From Triplophysa rosa (lineage: Eukaryota; Chordata; Actinopteri; Cypriniformes; Nemacheilidae): a DNA stretch of 64,000 bases. The position numbers were made by a program, and so were the translations under genes. Under the pieces are notes generated by a model that was not told the DNA's origin, did not search any database, and saw nothing but the letters and a program-made list of their open reading frames with translations. This document shows, piece after piece, positions 1-11,793 of this stretch (the stretch's first letter is position 1; each line of letters opens with the position of its first letter). Where the stretch lies: assembly GCF_024868665.1 (NCBI RefSeq), contig NC_079904.1, positions 16,370,368-16,434,367 of the forward strand. Reading direction: 5' to 3'.

Positions 1-692
1 ACAAATGCTAGTAGTGTAAGGCTATTACAACGCATTAAGCCATACATCTCTCTATACACCGGGTGCCCTTTAAAGATCTCTTTTAATCAATGCGCAAGCG
101 TTATTTCTGAAACACACACAAGCACTGACAGAGAAGTTAACTTAACAGAAGCCAAGAGTCAAGAGCCCAACTAAAGCAAACACTGATCACCATAATGGTA
201 GTTTAATCACTTGCTAATATTATTTTATTATTGAGTTCAACTAGCTTAAAATTAAAACACTTCTTTACTTAAAAATATTGATGTAATCGGTTACCTCAAA
301 ATGTTTAAGTACACTCAGCTTGTCCGGGTTTACAGTGTACCGACTTACAGAGGAAGCGATGTGATTGATATGTGAAGCAACCAACTAAAACTCATTTATT
401 TTTAATTTTACATTAAAACGGGGTTTATCTAAAATAGATTATACCACAATAAAAATCAACACAGACAAACGAACATTGAAATAGTGAATGAAAAGTTGGA
501 ATGAGAAAATGTGTATAGACTGTGATTGGAGTGTTTGCCCATCAAGCATAGACTACACACCAAATCAGAAAATTGGGAAACCAAACAGTTATTATCTTAC
601 TGCTAATTGCCTCAAACAAAATTTTGTATATCTTTGGTAAATTCAGTGATTATTCAACCCAAAGGTGCTTGTTGGTTCAAATTTGATGAAAA
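1..692. other. Gene-free AT-rich DNA
   Basis: No ORF of note, no splice-framed coding block and no clear repeat boundary were seen. Around 693 the sequence resembles the terminal inverted repeat of a Tc1-like element (tactgtgcaaaactcttagg), but no matching right end was found. Confidence 0.5.
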
Positions 693-801
693 TACAATAC
701 TGTGCAAAACTCTTAGGCCACCTCCACCTTTGCTGTTTTCGTGAGCATCCGTATGTATTTTTTCTTCATGCAAACAGAAAATACAGGAAATGTGTGCAAA
801 A

Positions 802-1858
802 TTAAAGGGGTCATGTGACACGGCTAAAACAAATATTTTCGTTTGTTTTAAATGTAATGCAATGTGTATACAGTACATGTTTTAAGGTTCAAAAACGCTG
901 TATTTTCCACATACCGTGCATGTTTGTATCTCCACTTTTCCCCGCCTCTCTGAAACGCGCAGATTTTTTACAAAGCTCATCGCTCTGAAAAGCGAGGTGT
1001 GCTATGATTGGCCAGTTAACCAGTGCGTAGTGATTGGTCGAATACTGCAAGTGAGTGACGGAAATGTAACGCCTCTTACCATATTTGGAACATCAGGTTC
1101 CAAAGCAATTGTACTGACAGGTACACCCACCTTACTTGCGTATACATTTGGGCGGTCTTTGTCAAATTATACCATGAACTGACGTGGATTTGTGGGGGTG
1201 TGGTTACACGAGGTGTTTCAGGCAGGTCTGGGTGAGCATCCGCTTTTAGATAGAATGCATCTTTTGTTCCGACACTTTAATTTTTGCAATTTTACGTGTC
1301 TAATACATGCATGGGCTGTCATGGTTCTGCCCTCTCTTGTCATGCTTTTTGAGTCTTGAGGCAGAATCATGACAGACCCACATGTTTTGTGTGGAGAGAA
1401 GCATATTATTGTCTGTCATGACATAATATGCATTCTCTCCGGTGTCTCGTCCCTTAGCTCCGTCCCGCTTGTTTTCCCAATAGTGTTGAGTCTCGTCACC
1501 TGCCCGTCTCTGTCCCTGTGCAATCTCCCCTCGTTAACGTTTCCCTATTTAGTGTACCTGTTTCCCTCACACCCTGTCAGTTCATTGTGTTTGTTAACGT
1601 CACTGTTACACTCGTTCGTGGCTCGTGTTTACTACTGTGTTCCTGTTTGGACTTACCTTAATTCGTATTTTGTTTTATTATTTAGAATTCCTGTTTTTGC
1701 CCCATTGTGGGTTTTGTTTTGTGTTTACCTTTAATAAAAGTTTTTTGTTAACCCCTTGTTGCCTGCGCCTGGGTTCTCTGTCCCAATCGTGACATGGGCA
1801 ACTTATAACTCACCAAAGACACAGAAAAACACGTATTCGTGCCATATGACCCCTTTAA
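802..1858. mobile_element. TTAA-type MITE, split by a solo LTR
   Basis: The outer ends are inverted: ttaaaggggtcatgtgac on the left and gccatatgacccctttaa on the right. TTAA sits at both edges, which is the signature of piggyBac-type targets. The body has no coding capacity. A solo LTR (1317-1794) with its own target duplication lies inside, so the MITE is the older insertion. Removing the LTR leaves an element of about 570 bp. Confidence 0.65.
1317..1794 (+). mobile_element. Solo LTR, 478 bp
   Basis: The segment starts TGTCATG and ends CGTGACA, the TG..CA pattern of an LTR. It is flanked by the 5-bp target duplication tgggc (1312-1316 and 1795-1799). An AATAAA signal lies near 1731-1740 on the + strand, as expected of an LTR R region, and sets the orientation. 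A related copy in the opposite orientation is at 59229-59790. No internal retroviral region is present, so it arose by LTR-LTR recombination. The 121-aa open frame inside it is not a gene. Confidence 0.75.
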
Positions 1859-2120
1859 AGAAAATACTTCAGAACAAAATGGCCTCTTTAGGCAAAATTA
1901 AGTATTTAGTTTGACCTCCCTTGGTACTAAGCACAGCTTGAACTCTTTTGGGGAGACTGTCCTGAAGTCATTAGATTAGAATCATAATTGATGGTTTTAT
2001 TCCATGTAGGTTTAAGAGAGCAAGATTCCTGTTATTGCTCAAGAGGAGGTCTAAATAGTGTCCACATTAGCCTAAAGAAGCTGTTTTCTTTTTTTTTAGA
2101 TACATTGTATTTTCTGGTTG

Positions 2121-2362
2121 TACACTCTTAAAAGTTGCTATAAATGGGTCTTCAAAGAGATGCCATAGAAAAAAATGCTTGGTTCCTCAAAGGCCCATCC
2201 TCTCAAGGGTTTATTTATAAGAGCTCTTTCTTTCTTTTAACAGTCTAAAGAAATGTTTTCTATAACAAAGAACCTTTTGTAAAGCAGAAGGGTTCTTTAT
2301 GGAATCATTCAGCCAAACAATGCTTCTACGGCATTGTGAAACAACGTTACTTTTTAAGAGAC
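2121..2362. repeat. MITE with ACACTCTTAAAA ends
   Basis: The repeat starts tacactcttaaaa and ends tttttaagag. In between are several copies of the aagaacc/ggttctt motif in both orientations, giving a hairpin-like element. A relative is at 58394-58618. It has no coding potential. Confidence 0.65.
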
Positions 2363-4988
2363 TGAAAAGTAATCACAAATAGGGCACAATGCACTATATT
2401 ATTATAAAGGACATATTCCAGCATTGTTTTTGTTTTACCTGTATTTAGAATTTTGCACTTTTATTTAATTGTGTCTATGACATCAATGGATAATTTCCTG
2501 GCAGAAAACGCGGTGTGATGTTCTCCTTTTTCTAGGCGCATACTTCGCGGCGGCATCGCATCGAGATATATTTCAGCTTTTTAGAATGACTCAAGCACAC
2601 CGCAGGTCATGTGACAAGAACCAACCAATCAGCTTCACCTTATAGAAAAACTAAAAAAGCTCAGTGATGATGGAGACACAGATGATCACAGCATTAATAA
2701 ATCTAGTAGCAAGGGATTTTCAGTGCATATAATCCATAAATCCTTTGTTAATACCTCCTCGTCTTCATGGCAAGCGTGGCCCATGGTTGCTTATCAGCGG
2801 CAATTGCCAGGAGAGCACACAGGTTTTAGACGCGGAATGTAAACGGTTCCGGCCCCTAAACTGCTCATTTAGACTCCATTCTTGCTTCTCTCTTGCTTTA
2901 AATGCTGTTAACACATGTTGTTATTCCTTTCCATGCCTTGCTAAATTTGGAGTCGCACACAGTATGTACATCTGCAAATGTATATGTGTTTATGTCTGTG
3001 TGAGAGAGAAAGAGCATCTTTAACTGTAAGTTTAGTATTTGGGTTGGATGTATGAATGAAGGTTTGCACAGTTGTGTCCCACATCCACATGCTGCTAGAT
3101 TTATAGAAAAAAAGGTCATTGAAGTTACATGATGCAGACTTTAAAACTGTCAACCCTGACCATCTGCTGCAAGCGACTGCATCCCCTCACACCTGTGCAT
3201 TGATCTGTCTTGATCTGCCTGACATCATTTATTAAGGCAAAATACTCTGACAAAGGCTTTCATAAGAGCTTTGGATGCTGATTACAATTGGGTTTGTGAA
3301 GCATGTTGACCAATTTGGCTTTGTTTCATTATGGCTCATCCTCTGCCCTTAATTCCTTAGATGAAAAGTCTAAGATAATAAATCACTGCAAAAATGTTTT
3401 CCTTGTGCAATGCTTTTGAATGTAAAACATCTAATGAAAGGCAATCCAGTTTTTACTGTCCCCAGATGAGAGTCCTTTTCTGTTCCATCATTAGATACAG
3501 CTGAACCGAGAGCGATTTATTCCTGTGTTTGCATTTTATCAAAATACAGCCAAATTGTTATGATTTCAGATACATAATTATGAAGAATTCTGCAAATGCT
3601 AAAATAAAGATGTCTGTACCACATGCATTTATTGTTTACGATTTATGTGCAACTAAAACTAAAACAAGTGCCAAGATGACATTGGGATTTGCTAATAAAC
3701 CTGAAAAAGAAGTAATTCTGTTGAACTCCAATAATGTATTCTTCAATATGATCGATTGTTTTGTAGTACAATGTGTTTTAGAATTAAAATGAATTGTTTT
3801 GTAGTACAATGTTTTAGAATTAAAATATCTTTTTATAGCATTTGCATGTTTAGATCTTTTACTTCTCCATGTTTTTGTCTTTATTTTTGTGAAAGTCTTT
3901 AGGATTCTTAAGAATGGATATAAACATGATATGGTTTGCTAAACAGCCGAGAATACAAAGCCCTTTCAATTATTTTTGTATGAGAACAGTAAATCCTGCA
4001 TACTAGTTACAATGAGATTTGGACCCCCATTTCTAAGAACCGGCCCCCAATCACCCCCATTGTCTCCCCGCTGCTAGGACTTTTTGAAGACAACATATTC
4101 ATAGATATATGGTGTAAAGTGAAGTAGATTTGATTGAACAAGGTGTATTTGAACTTTCCTATACAGTCTGTCACATACATACTCCATATGGCACTCTGAT
4201 ACAGGTGTGGACACACACTTACATGCTACACTGATATACACACTTTGATATAATCCAGACGCAAATTTGTTCAATAGTCTGCTTTAAAACTCCTTTGTTT
4301 AAACATTGGTTACATGGAGGTGGTGAGCATGTATATGGGGTTTATGACAGGATGTCATCGTGGGGACAAGTTGTTCTCTTATCTCCCCGACTGGGCACCT
4401 GTTGTATGTCTTGCTGAGTGTGTATCTTGCTCTTAAGACGTGTTTTAGAATAAATGCAGTTATTATTAACGTATTCTGACAGCGGGTATATATGTATGCT
4501 TACATGAGTTATGCTGTGCAATACTTTATAGGCTATTAGCCATTGCGTTTTTTTCATTGTGTCGCATATGTGTGAGGAATAAGTGACAACAGCCCGTTGA
4601 TCTATTGAAAATTAATGCACACCAAGAGGTGGTAATGCAACCACACCACAAAACTCAGCTCTTGTGTTTAGATTGACTTTCTTACATAAACGATTTATCT
4701 TGTTGAATGGCCCAAGCTGCCTTTGCAAGTTTTAATGTCTACTTAAAGCCCCCATTCCTAATTTAAAAGTGTTGCTTTAGACCTAATAATGATGCAGTTA
4801 TTGGATTTTTAATTTAATTTATTTATGCGGAATGGGACCATGTAAAATATTTCACATAAATGTTTACATTGATGCATTGTATTGGATTTAGCCTAATGCT
4901 AATTTTCATTAGCTGGGAGTTCTTTAGCATGGACGTGTACGGATGTGTACATGTGTGTGACACAAAGAAATAAAGATGAGTTGGTAAC
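2363..4988. other. Gene-free stretch
   Basis: No gene or element with defined ends was seen. One short tandem duplication of about 36 bp is at 3757-3828 (unit beginning attgttttgtagtacaatg). Open frames here are short, lack splice context and look random. Confidence 0.45.
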
Positions 4989-5308
4989 TGTAGCAAGGTT
5001 CAATAAAACAGAAGGAAGGAGGCGGGAACCGGCGAACATTCAAACACTTTAATCAAAATAAATAAACAATACAACCAGCAGTAAAAACAGGCCGGCAGCC
5101 CCTCACGGACGACTGCCGGCCACACGACATAAACAAAACTTAATGCCCGGTCCTCTCTCGCCGTATTCCCCTGCCGCTCGGCCTTTTATGCTTCCGCTCC
5201 TCCGTGAGAGATACAAGGCCAGAATGACGCCCAGCTGACACTCATTATCAATCGCGTCTCGGCCTCGCTTCCTCCTCCCACGGCTCTCGTCACGCCTCCC
5301 TCGTCACA
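4989..5308 (-). repeat. 3' LTR of the miniature retrotransposon
   Basis: Starts TGTAGCAAGG and ends CGTCACA on the + strand. It differs from the right LTR by only scattered substitutions, many of them C/T or G/A at CpG-rich sites, and one small indel. This points to a fairly young insertion. Confidence 0.85.
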
Positions 5309-5838
5309 TACCCCCATCGCCCCTCACAGGCCGGGGGGTACCCAGGAGGGGACCAGTCTCAACGGCCCCAGCGCCTGGGGGTATGGACTGACGAGACGAG
5401 AGAATGGAGACGGAAGCACCAGGAACGACAGGGGAGAGAGAGGGGAGAGAGGAAAAAAAATAGTCCGGTTCCCCGACACGCGGTCGTTCGATCCTCAACC
5501 AGCCGAGAGGCTCTTCCTCGCGGTGCCATGCGGTGGTACTGGACGCTCCCTCACTCCTTCTCTGCCCCCTGGCGGCCGGCGATGGCTTCTCCGACCGAGG
5601 GAAGCCGGCAGGAAGTCCCCCGCTTCCTGCTCCTCCCCTACACGGCGGATGGCAGCAGGCTCCGGCCCATGGCAAGCGGGGCTGACCTCTCCGCTCCCTC
5701 GCGGACGGCAGCCACCCCACCTCAAACCCAGGACACGGCGCGAGGTCTTCGCACCGTCCTCTTCGGCACCGCGATCCCCCTCAGCGGCGAGGACTCTTTG
5801 ACAGCATGTCCCTCCTTCCTCCTGGGTTTCGGCACCAA

Positions 5839-6159
5839 TGTAGCAAGGTTCAATAAAATGGAAGGAAGGAGGCGGGAACCGGCGAACATTCAAACACTTT
5901 AATCAAAATAAATAAACAATACAACCAGCAGTAAAAACAGGCTGGCAGCCCCTCACAGACGACTGCCGGCCACACGAACATAAACAAAACTTAATGCCCG
6001 GTCCTCTCTCGCTGTATTCCCCTGCTGCTCGGCCTTTTATGCTTCCGCTCCTCTGTGAGAGATACGAGGCCGGAATGACGCCCAGCTGACACTCATTATC
6101 AATCGCGTCCCAGCCTCGCTTCCTCCTCCCATGGCTCTCGTCACGCCTCCCTCGTCACA
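5839..6159 (-). repeat. 5' LTR of the miniature retrotransposon
   Basis: Direct copy of 4989-5308 with the same TG..CA ends. The primer-binding-like sequence adjoins it at about 5824-5838. Confidence 0.85.
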
Positions 6160-6537
6160 GTAACATTTCTGTATTTGTAGTAATGTAGTCTGTAGCACTG
6201 TAGCTTTTTGGTTTCAAAACTACTTTTTTTATTTGTTTATTTTATATGTAAAGATTCTGTCCAAAAATAACAAAACTGAACACATCTCTGTGTCTAGTTA
6301 AAGACACTTTGTTCGGTACTCAAAATTTTGTTCAAACTTCATAACACATATTTTCTTTGAAAGTAGGTACAGTTCAAGTAATTTTCTTTTTCTCTGCTAA
6401 CATTTGAATAGTACTTGTGACCTAGTCTGTGAAAACCCAGCTAAAGTTTTTTTTTTAAATAAAATAATTGTTCTTAATAAAAAACTTGATATCTTTAACT
6501 GATATCTAGTAAGGCCATGATTAAAATTGTAGTAAGA

Positions 6538-6839
6538 TTAAAGAGATAGTTCACTTAAAATGAAAATGATTTCATTATTCTCTCACCAAATTGATCCAGA
6601 CCTGTTTAAATCATTTCTTCTGCTGATTAAAATGAAAGATAGAATGTTTTCAACTGAACAGTTCTGGGGCACTATTGATTACAATAGTAGGAAGGAAAAA
6701 TACTATGGTAGTCAATTGTGCCCCTGAACAATTTAGTTTCCCGCATTATTTAAACTATCTTCTTCTGTGTTAAACAAAACAAGGAAATTTTGAGTAAATA
6801 ATGACAGAATTTTCATTTTTGGATGAACTGTCCCTTTAT
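6538..6839. repeat. Palindromic TTAA MITE, family A, copy 1
   Basis: The left end is taaagagatagttcac and the right end gatgaactgtccctttat, which are imperfect inverted repeats. The same family recurs near 15391, 16746, 17114/25127, 26863, 40186, 53017 and 61169. It is non-coding. Confidence 0.7.
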
Positions 6840-7611
6840 TGACTGAAACCAAATTTTGATACCCGTTCTATTATGGTTAGATATTGAAACTTAAGCATGG
6901 TTTTCACAGACAGGGTCACAATTTAATTGACCGAAACTGAAAAAATGTATTAAAACCATATTTTATTTAATGCAGGTGCATAAGGTATTAGCAAAATGTT
7001 CAAACGTACTGTATGTGTAAGCCTACATATGTTATGTTCTTATATTTAGCCATCCAACCTCCACTAAAACAGTCTGACGTTAAAGGCATTTGCTGTTAAC
7101 CAAATGTGAATGTAGAGCAGACGACACTTGTTATGCATGTTATGTTGACATGCATGAATTTTTGTGCGTTTGCTCATGTGTGCGAGTGCAATTGGTTCTG
7201 TGTCTGGGCTGGGTGTGATTTTTTGCACGCTCAGGTTATGTTTTATGAAAACTCTGACCACACTCTCTTAGCTGGGCACAGGCACAGGCACAGGCTAAAC
7301 ATCCCAATAGGTGATGGTCAACAGAGGCCAATCATAACACAGCTGGTCCGCAGTCACAAAGCATATCGTGATTCACATGCAAGTTCACCGTGTTCACGTG
7401 CACTGTATGTATAAGTGTGTGCACTCAATATACAGTGGGGTCCATTTCTTCAAACTAAATAGGCCTACAAAGTATATTCTCATATAATGAGTTACAAGTA
7501 GAACTGAAGAAAACAATAATTTTATAGAATTTGTGGTTTTCTCAGTCAGTATGCCTCCCTTTTACATGCATTTCAACTGGCATCAAATCATGTTGTGTGT
7601 ACCAATGAAAG
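6840..7611. other. Gene-free stretch
   Basis: No defined element or gene was seen. A short CAGGCA-type simple repeat lies near 7279-7293. Confidence 0.4.
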
Positions 7612-7665
7612 CAAGGAAATAGTACAGAATCCTAAAAGTGTTTTCTTTATATTAACTACGTCATG
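7612..7665 (+). repeat. 54-bp direct repeat, left copy
   Basis: This 54-base segment, starting caaggaaatagtacagaatc, is repeated exactly at 8150-8203. The 484 bp between the copies has no ORF of note and ends in a short A run just before the second copy, so it could be a retroposed insert with a long target duplication. A local segmental duplication is the alternative. Confidence 0.7.
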
Positions 7666-8149
7666 CCTACTTAATATGTCACTTTGTCTTCAATCGTTTG
7701 CATCATTTGCTTGTCAGAATCCCAAATTTTCAATGTGGTTTCAGATTTTTGGACATGCATTCCTGCAGTACTTTGGCTGTACCTGTAACAAACCTTAGTG
7801 CTAAGCAGTGATATTTCTCTTCAAATGTCTGTGCTATTTTGGTAGCTAGTTTAAACATGTTAACTTTCATTACCTTGTTCAGCAAAATTCTCTTTAAACT
7901 GATGCACTGCCATGACCTAAATGAAAAAACCATAACATAAAAGACAATTTACGCAAAAGTACATAATAACACCACCTGTGGCAATGGAATTTGGCAACTA
8001 TGTGAGAATGCATACTAGCATTGCATTATGAAGTGCATTCTGACACGTTTCATTGCATCTCGAAATTTCACAGAAATCGCTTGCATTCACATACTTGCAT
8101 GCTCGCTTTCTGTGCTCTCAAGTGCCAGTATACAGTAGGCTACAAAAAA

Positions 8150-8203
8150 CAAGGAAATAGTACAGAATCCTAAAAGTGTTTTCTTTATATTAACTACGTC
8201 ATG
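8150..8203 (+). repeat. 54-bp direct repeat, right copy
   Basis: Exact match of 7612-7665 in the same orientation. The sequence diverges immediately on both sides, apart from the short A run upstream. Confidence 0.7.
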
Positions 8204-8967
8204 GGCGTAGGCTACATTGTCTAACGCCCACATCGTATCCTCCTTCCTGTTTCCCTCATTTTTTCCATTAAACATTCTTTCTTTTTATCCCATCTGTATC
8301 TTTCTGCCCCCCATCTCCTTTCCTCTCTTTTGCTCTTTAAGATAAAAGGTTGTGAATATGTGCCTCATGCTGATTCTGAAATGGCCGAAACCTCATTTGA
8401 GTGGTTCGTGGAATTTCGTTCCAGATGTTTCCTTAAGAAACCTCTCACACACTAACCCACAGCATCCCTCATGGATCAACTCATGAAATAGATTTATTGA
8501 CATGCATTGCTCCAGTTTGTTCCTAAAAAGCAGCTGCTTTCTAAGAATACAATACAACACAGTCAATACAATACAGCTGGTTTAGATACGTGATACACAA
8601 ATCCTTCAAACTTTCAAACAGATGTTATAAAATCATATTATTATCTTCATTCAAGATGTTTACACAGAGAAAAGTAAGTCTGTTTTATTCTCCGCCAGGC
8701 AAAAATCAGCCCAATCACATTTAAAAGTAACATCACACTTTCCTTTAACTAGCAGCATAATTTGCAATCTCTTTCAATACAAACAATGCATAGTAACTTT
8801 ACAAAGTTTTAAACATCCAATGTGTCATTTTTGGAGGGTCTATTGACATAAATGCAATATAATATACAAATATTGAAACAAATAACGATACTAGAGCACA
8901 CCAAATTCACATAGCATAAACTGAGATTTTTGGTCCTACAGTACAGAGAGGTGATACACGCACGCAT

Positions 8968-8968
<1 letters not shown>
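8204..8968. other. Gene-free stretch
   Basis: AT-rich DNA with no element ends or coding block that I can support. Confidence 0.4.
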
Positions 8969-9009
<41 letters not shown>

Positions 9010-9287
9010 TGGGTTTCCATGTTTTATGGGGACATTCCATAGACGCAATGGTTTTTATACTGTACAAACTGTATATCATATTCCCTACCCGTAACCCACC
9101 CCCTAAACCTAACAATCACACACAACTGTCTGCTCTTTTAGATTTTCAAAAAAGTTAATTCTGTATGATTTATAAGCTCATTTCCTCACGGGCACCAACA
9201 AATGTCCCCACAAGGACAAGGGTTTTGGATATTGCCATCTTTGTGGGGACATTTTGTCCCCATACCGTAGGGTTTACCCTTCCCACG

Positions 9288-9341
<54 letters not shown>
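8969..9341 (+). repeat. (CA)n-bracketed interspersed repeat, copy 1
   Basis: A (CA)n tract (about 8969-9004), a unique core of about 285 bp (9005-9290, starting atgttgggtttccatg) and a second (CA)n tract (about 9291-9340). The same core, again between two (CA)n tracts, is at 60725-61010 in the same orientation and is nearly identical. The core contains inverted tggggaca/tgtcccca motifs. Open frames here encode only Cys-Val or Thr-His dipeptide runs and are not genes. Confidence 0.75.
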
Positions 9342-9673
9342 GTGTGACTTTAACCATAAATGGGAAACCCTGGTAAGGGCTAAAAACTCATCTAAGTCAA
9401 ACACAATCATTCTGCATCCAAGAAAACAGCAACTAAAATACCAGGCTCGAATTGTGACTTGGACAAATATGTTTTATGACGTGGTAAGGAGGAAAAATAA
9501 AATAAAAGCAAACAGAAATCGGAGCGTTATAGAACAGAACGACTGGTTGTCATATATAGAGCTGAAGGAAAAGACTTTTGGGTAAAACATTACGATCCCA
9601 GGTTGCCTTCTGAATGACGACATGTAAGATGTCTTGTAGAAATCCTGGGGAGGGTATACTGGGGTTGTCCGAA
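9342..9673. other. Gene-free stretch left of the DIRS element
   Basis: An open frame of 81 codons at 9340-9585 matches nothing I recognise and begins in the microsatellite. I do not call it a gene. Confidence 0.4.
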
Positions 9674-9725
9674 AACGTCTTGGTTACGGATGTAACCTCA
9701 GTTCCCTGATGGAGGGAACGAGACG

Positions 9726-9900
9726 TTGTGTCGAGCCGACAGATGGGGTTCGCTCTTGAGAACCTATCAACTTCTGACTAGTTTAGAAAAGGCCAATGAA
9801 ATTGGCAAATTATATTTGCATGCCGGACTCCGCCCCCGGATATCCGGGTATAAAAGGGAGATGGCGTGCTGCATTCATTCACCTTTTGGTCTGAGGAGCC
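9726..9900 (+). repeat. Left inverted terminal repeat of DIRS
   Basis: Begins ttgtgtcgagccgacag and runs to the gctgcattcattcacctttt motif. It matches the reverse complement of 15186-15327, apart from about 30 extra bases here, which include gtataaaaggg. Confidence 0.88.
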
Positions 9901-9947
9901 TGAGCATCCCTCGACCACTGCGGCGGCCAGCGTTCTGGCAAGAAGGA

Positions 9948-10036
9948 CACAACGTCTCGTTCCCTCCATCAGGGAAGTGAGGTTACATCCGTAACCAAGA
10001 CGTTCCCTTTCTGTCAGTCTCTCGACGTTGTGTGCG
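9948..10036 (+). repeat. Internal complementary region of DIRS
   Basis: The first part (to about 10003) is the reverse complement of the left outer extension 9674-9730. The second part (about 10001-10036) is the reverse complement of the right outer extension 15320-15353. The two meet at acgttccc. This is the expected template for joining the two ends of the cDNA into a circle. Confidence 0.85.
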
Positions 10037-10659
10037 AGTGATGCGACGCTGACTGGCCTGGGCGAGTCAGACGTGAGTGCTACCGCAAAATTGTAACCGT
10101 CCAGTGGAGAGGTAGGGGGTCCCAGAGCTTTTGAAGAAAAGGTGGGAAGCCCCTGCCACCAGCCGTCACGGGCGGAGGCCTTGATTCTCTAACAGCGAGA
10201 AGCCGCCCGGCACCGTAAGGGCCACTGGGTAAGCATTATTCCCCCCTGGGGGAAAAACGCTACAGTGACCACTACCTACCAAAGGGAGGAATTAGTGGAG
10301 ACATCAACATGGTCTCACCATCGGGGGAGAACTCATGGGAAAACGTGCGGACTGAAGGAGTTAACCGCAAGGTGGGAGTCCACCTAGGGAGGTCATGGGT
10401 TGCTGAGGTGGGAACCATTCATGAGGATACATCAGACGGAATCGCCCACGGGGGGGGGGGGGTTACCACGGCTGGAGCACTATGTCCGGTTAGAGCTATG
10501 TGGCAGATAACTCAACTGTTACCCGGCCTAAGGGGGCAGTGCTGCTCTGCCCAGCCTGCCCCCAGGAGGTGCTTAGTGATGGATGGGATGCCTGTTCTTT
10601 ACCCAGTGGGGAAAGAAAGGAGGCGTAAATTGCCGTTGATCCCCCTAGAGGAATGGGGA

Positions 10660-11793
10660 AAAGCTTTCGCAGGTGTACGCCCTACCGGCTGCCGGTCCTA
10701 CATGTTGCCCTGCAGGACACGGGCTGACACCGGTTCCACGCGTAGGCTGTAGAACCTCGCGAAGGTGATGGGTGTAGCCCAACCCGCAGCTCTGCAGATG
10801 TCTGCCAGAGAGGCGCCCTGTGCCAGTGCCCATGAGGAGTGTGCCTCACTCCTAACGGGCAGGGGCGATCTTGAGATCGGTATGCCGTAGCGATGGCATC
10901 CACGATCCAGTGCGCCAGCCTCTGTTTGGAGACAGCCCTCCCCTTCTGCTGACCTCCAAAACAGACAAAGAGCTGCTCAGAGCTTCTGAAGCTCTGCATG
11001 CGGTCCAAGTAGAGGTGCAGTGCGCGTACTGGACACAACACGGATGGGGTTGGGTCTTCCTCCCCGGTGGGGGTGCACCTGCAGGTTCACCACCTAGTCT
11101 CTAGGGGGAGTGGTGGGAACTTTGAGCACGTAGCCGGGACAGGGTCTCAGGATAGCATGAGAATCACCGGGCCCGAGTTCTAGGCAATCTGTGGACACGG
11201 AGAGTGCTTGTAGGTCCCCTACCCTCTTGGAGGTGAGCACCATCAGGAGAGCCGTCTTTATCGTGAAGTGAGAAAGAGCGGCAGCTCCGAGGGGCTCGAA
11301 GGAGGGGGGCCTCTTGAGGCCTGCCACCTAGTTCGCAAGAGGGTACGGAGTGCGGATGAGGCGGTAGCCTTCTCGCGCCCCTTAGGAACCTAATAACCAG
11401 GTCATGCTGTTCCAGAGGCTTCCCAGCAACTGGGTCAGAATGAGCGGCCGTAGCGGCTACATACACTCCCAGTGTGGAGGGGGAGAGGTTACTCTCCAGT
11501 CTCTCTTGAGGAAGGGACAGCACGTTCCCAATCGAGCAACTCCGCGGGTCTTCTCGAGAAGAGCACCAGGAAGAGAAGAGGCGCCACTTATGGGCGTATA
11601 ACCGCCTAGTCGCCGAGGCCCTAGCCTGAGTGATGTCCCAACCACCGGGGTTGGGCCACTCAGGATCTCCTCGTCCCGCCCAGACATTGAAGTTCCAGGT
11701 GTCTGCCTGGGATGCCGTAACGTGCCCCTTCCCCTGGGAAAGCAGGTCCTTCACCAAGGGGATCGGCCAGGGGGGAGTTGTTGTCAGAAGCAC
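10660..11793 (-). pseudogene. DIRS tyrosine recombinase, frameshifted
   Basis: Phage-integrase-like tyrosine recombinase that inserts the circular DIRS cDNA. The N-terminal part (11164-11793) holds a helical region beginning near ITQARASATRRLYAHKWRLF. The first catalytic Arg region is SKRVGDLQALSV (within 11094-11327). The C-terminal part contains HSSWALAQGASLADICRAAG followed by ITFARFYSLRV, with the Tyr nucleophile, but in a different frame from the preceding segment 10682-11041. At least two frameshifts (about 10850 and 11100-11330) and in-frame stops make this a pseudogene. The family call is firm because of the RT/RNase H neighbour and the ITR layout. Confidence 0.85.

Larger units (their letters stand above)
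4984..6164 (-). mobile_element. Miniature (TRIM-like) LTR retrotransposon with target duplication
   Basis: Two LTRs of about 320 bp in direct orientation (4989-5308 and 5839-6159) enclose only about 530 bp. The 5-bp target duplication gtaac is intact (4984-4988 and 6160-6164). Read on the - strand, the bases next to the right LTR are TTGGTGCCGAAACCC, which looks like a tRNA primer binding site; a purine-rich GAGGGGCGATGGGGG tract precedes the left LTR. The element is therefore oriented - with its 5' LTR on the right. The internal region is very GC-rich and shows no gag or pol motif, so the element must be mobilised in trans. Confidence 0.85.

Noticed and set aside
1369..1734. 121-codon hydrophobic open frame
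   Set aside because: Lies wholly inside the solo LTR and matches no protein domain.
5304..5902. Overlapping 92-138 codon open frames on both strands inside the miniature LTR element
   Set aside because: GC-rich composition alone keeps all frames open; there are no domains, and two frames run into an LTR.
8809..9410. Open frames encoding runs of Cys-Val or Thr-His
   Set aside because: Translations of (CA)n microsatellites; the same applies at 60555-61151 and 53970-54215.
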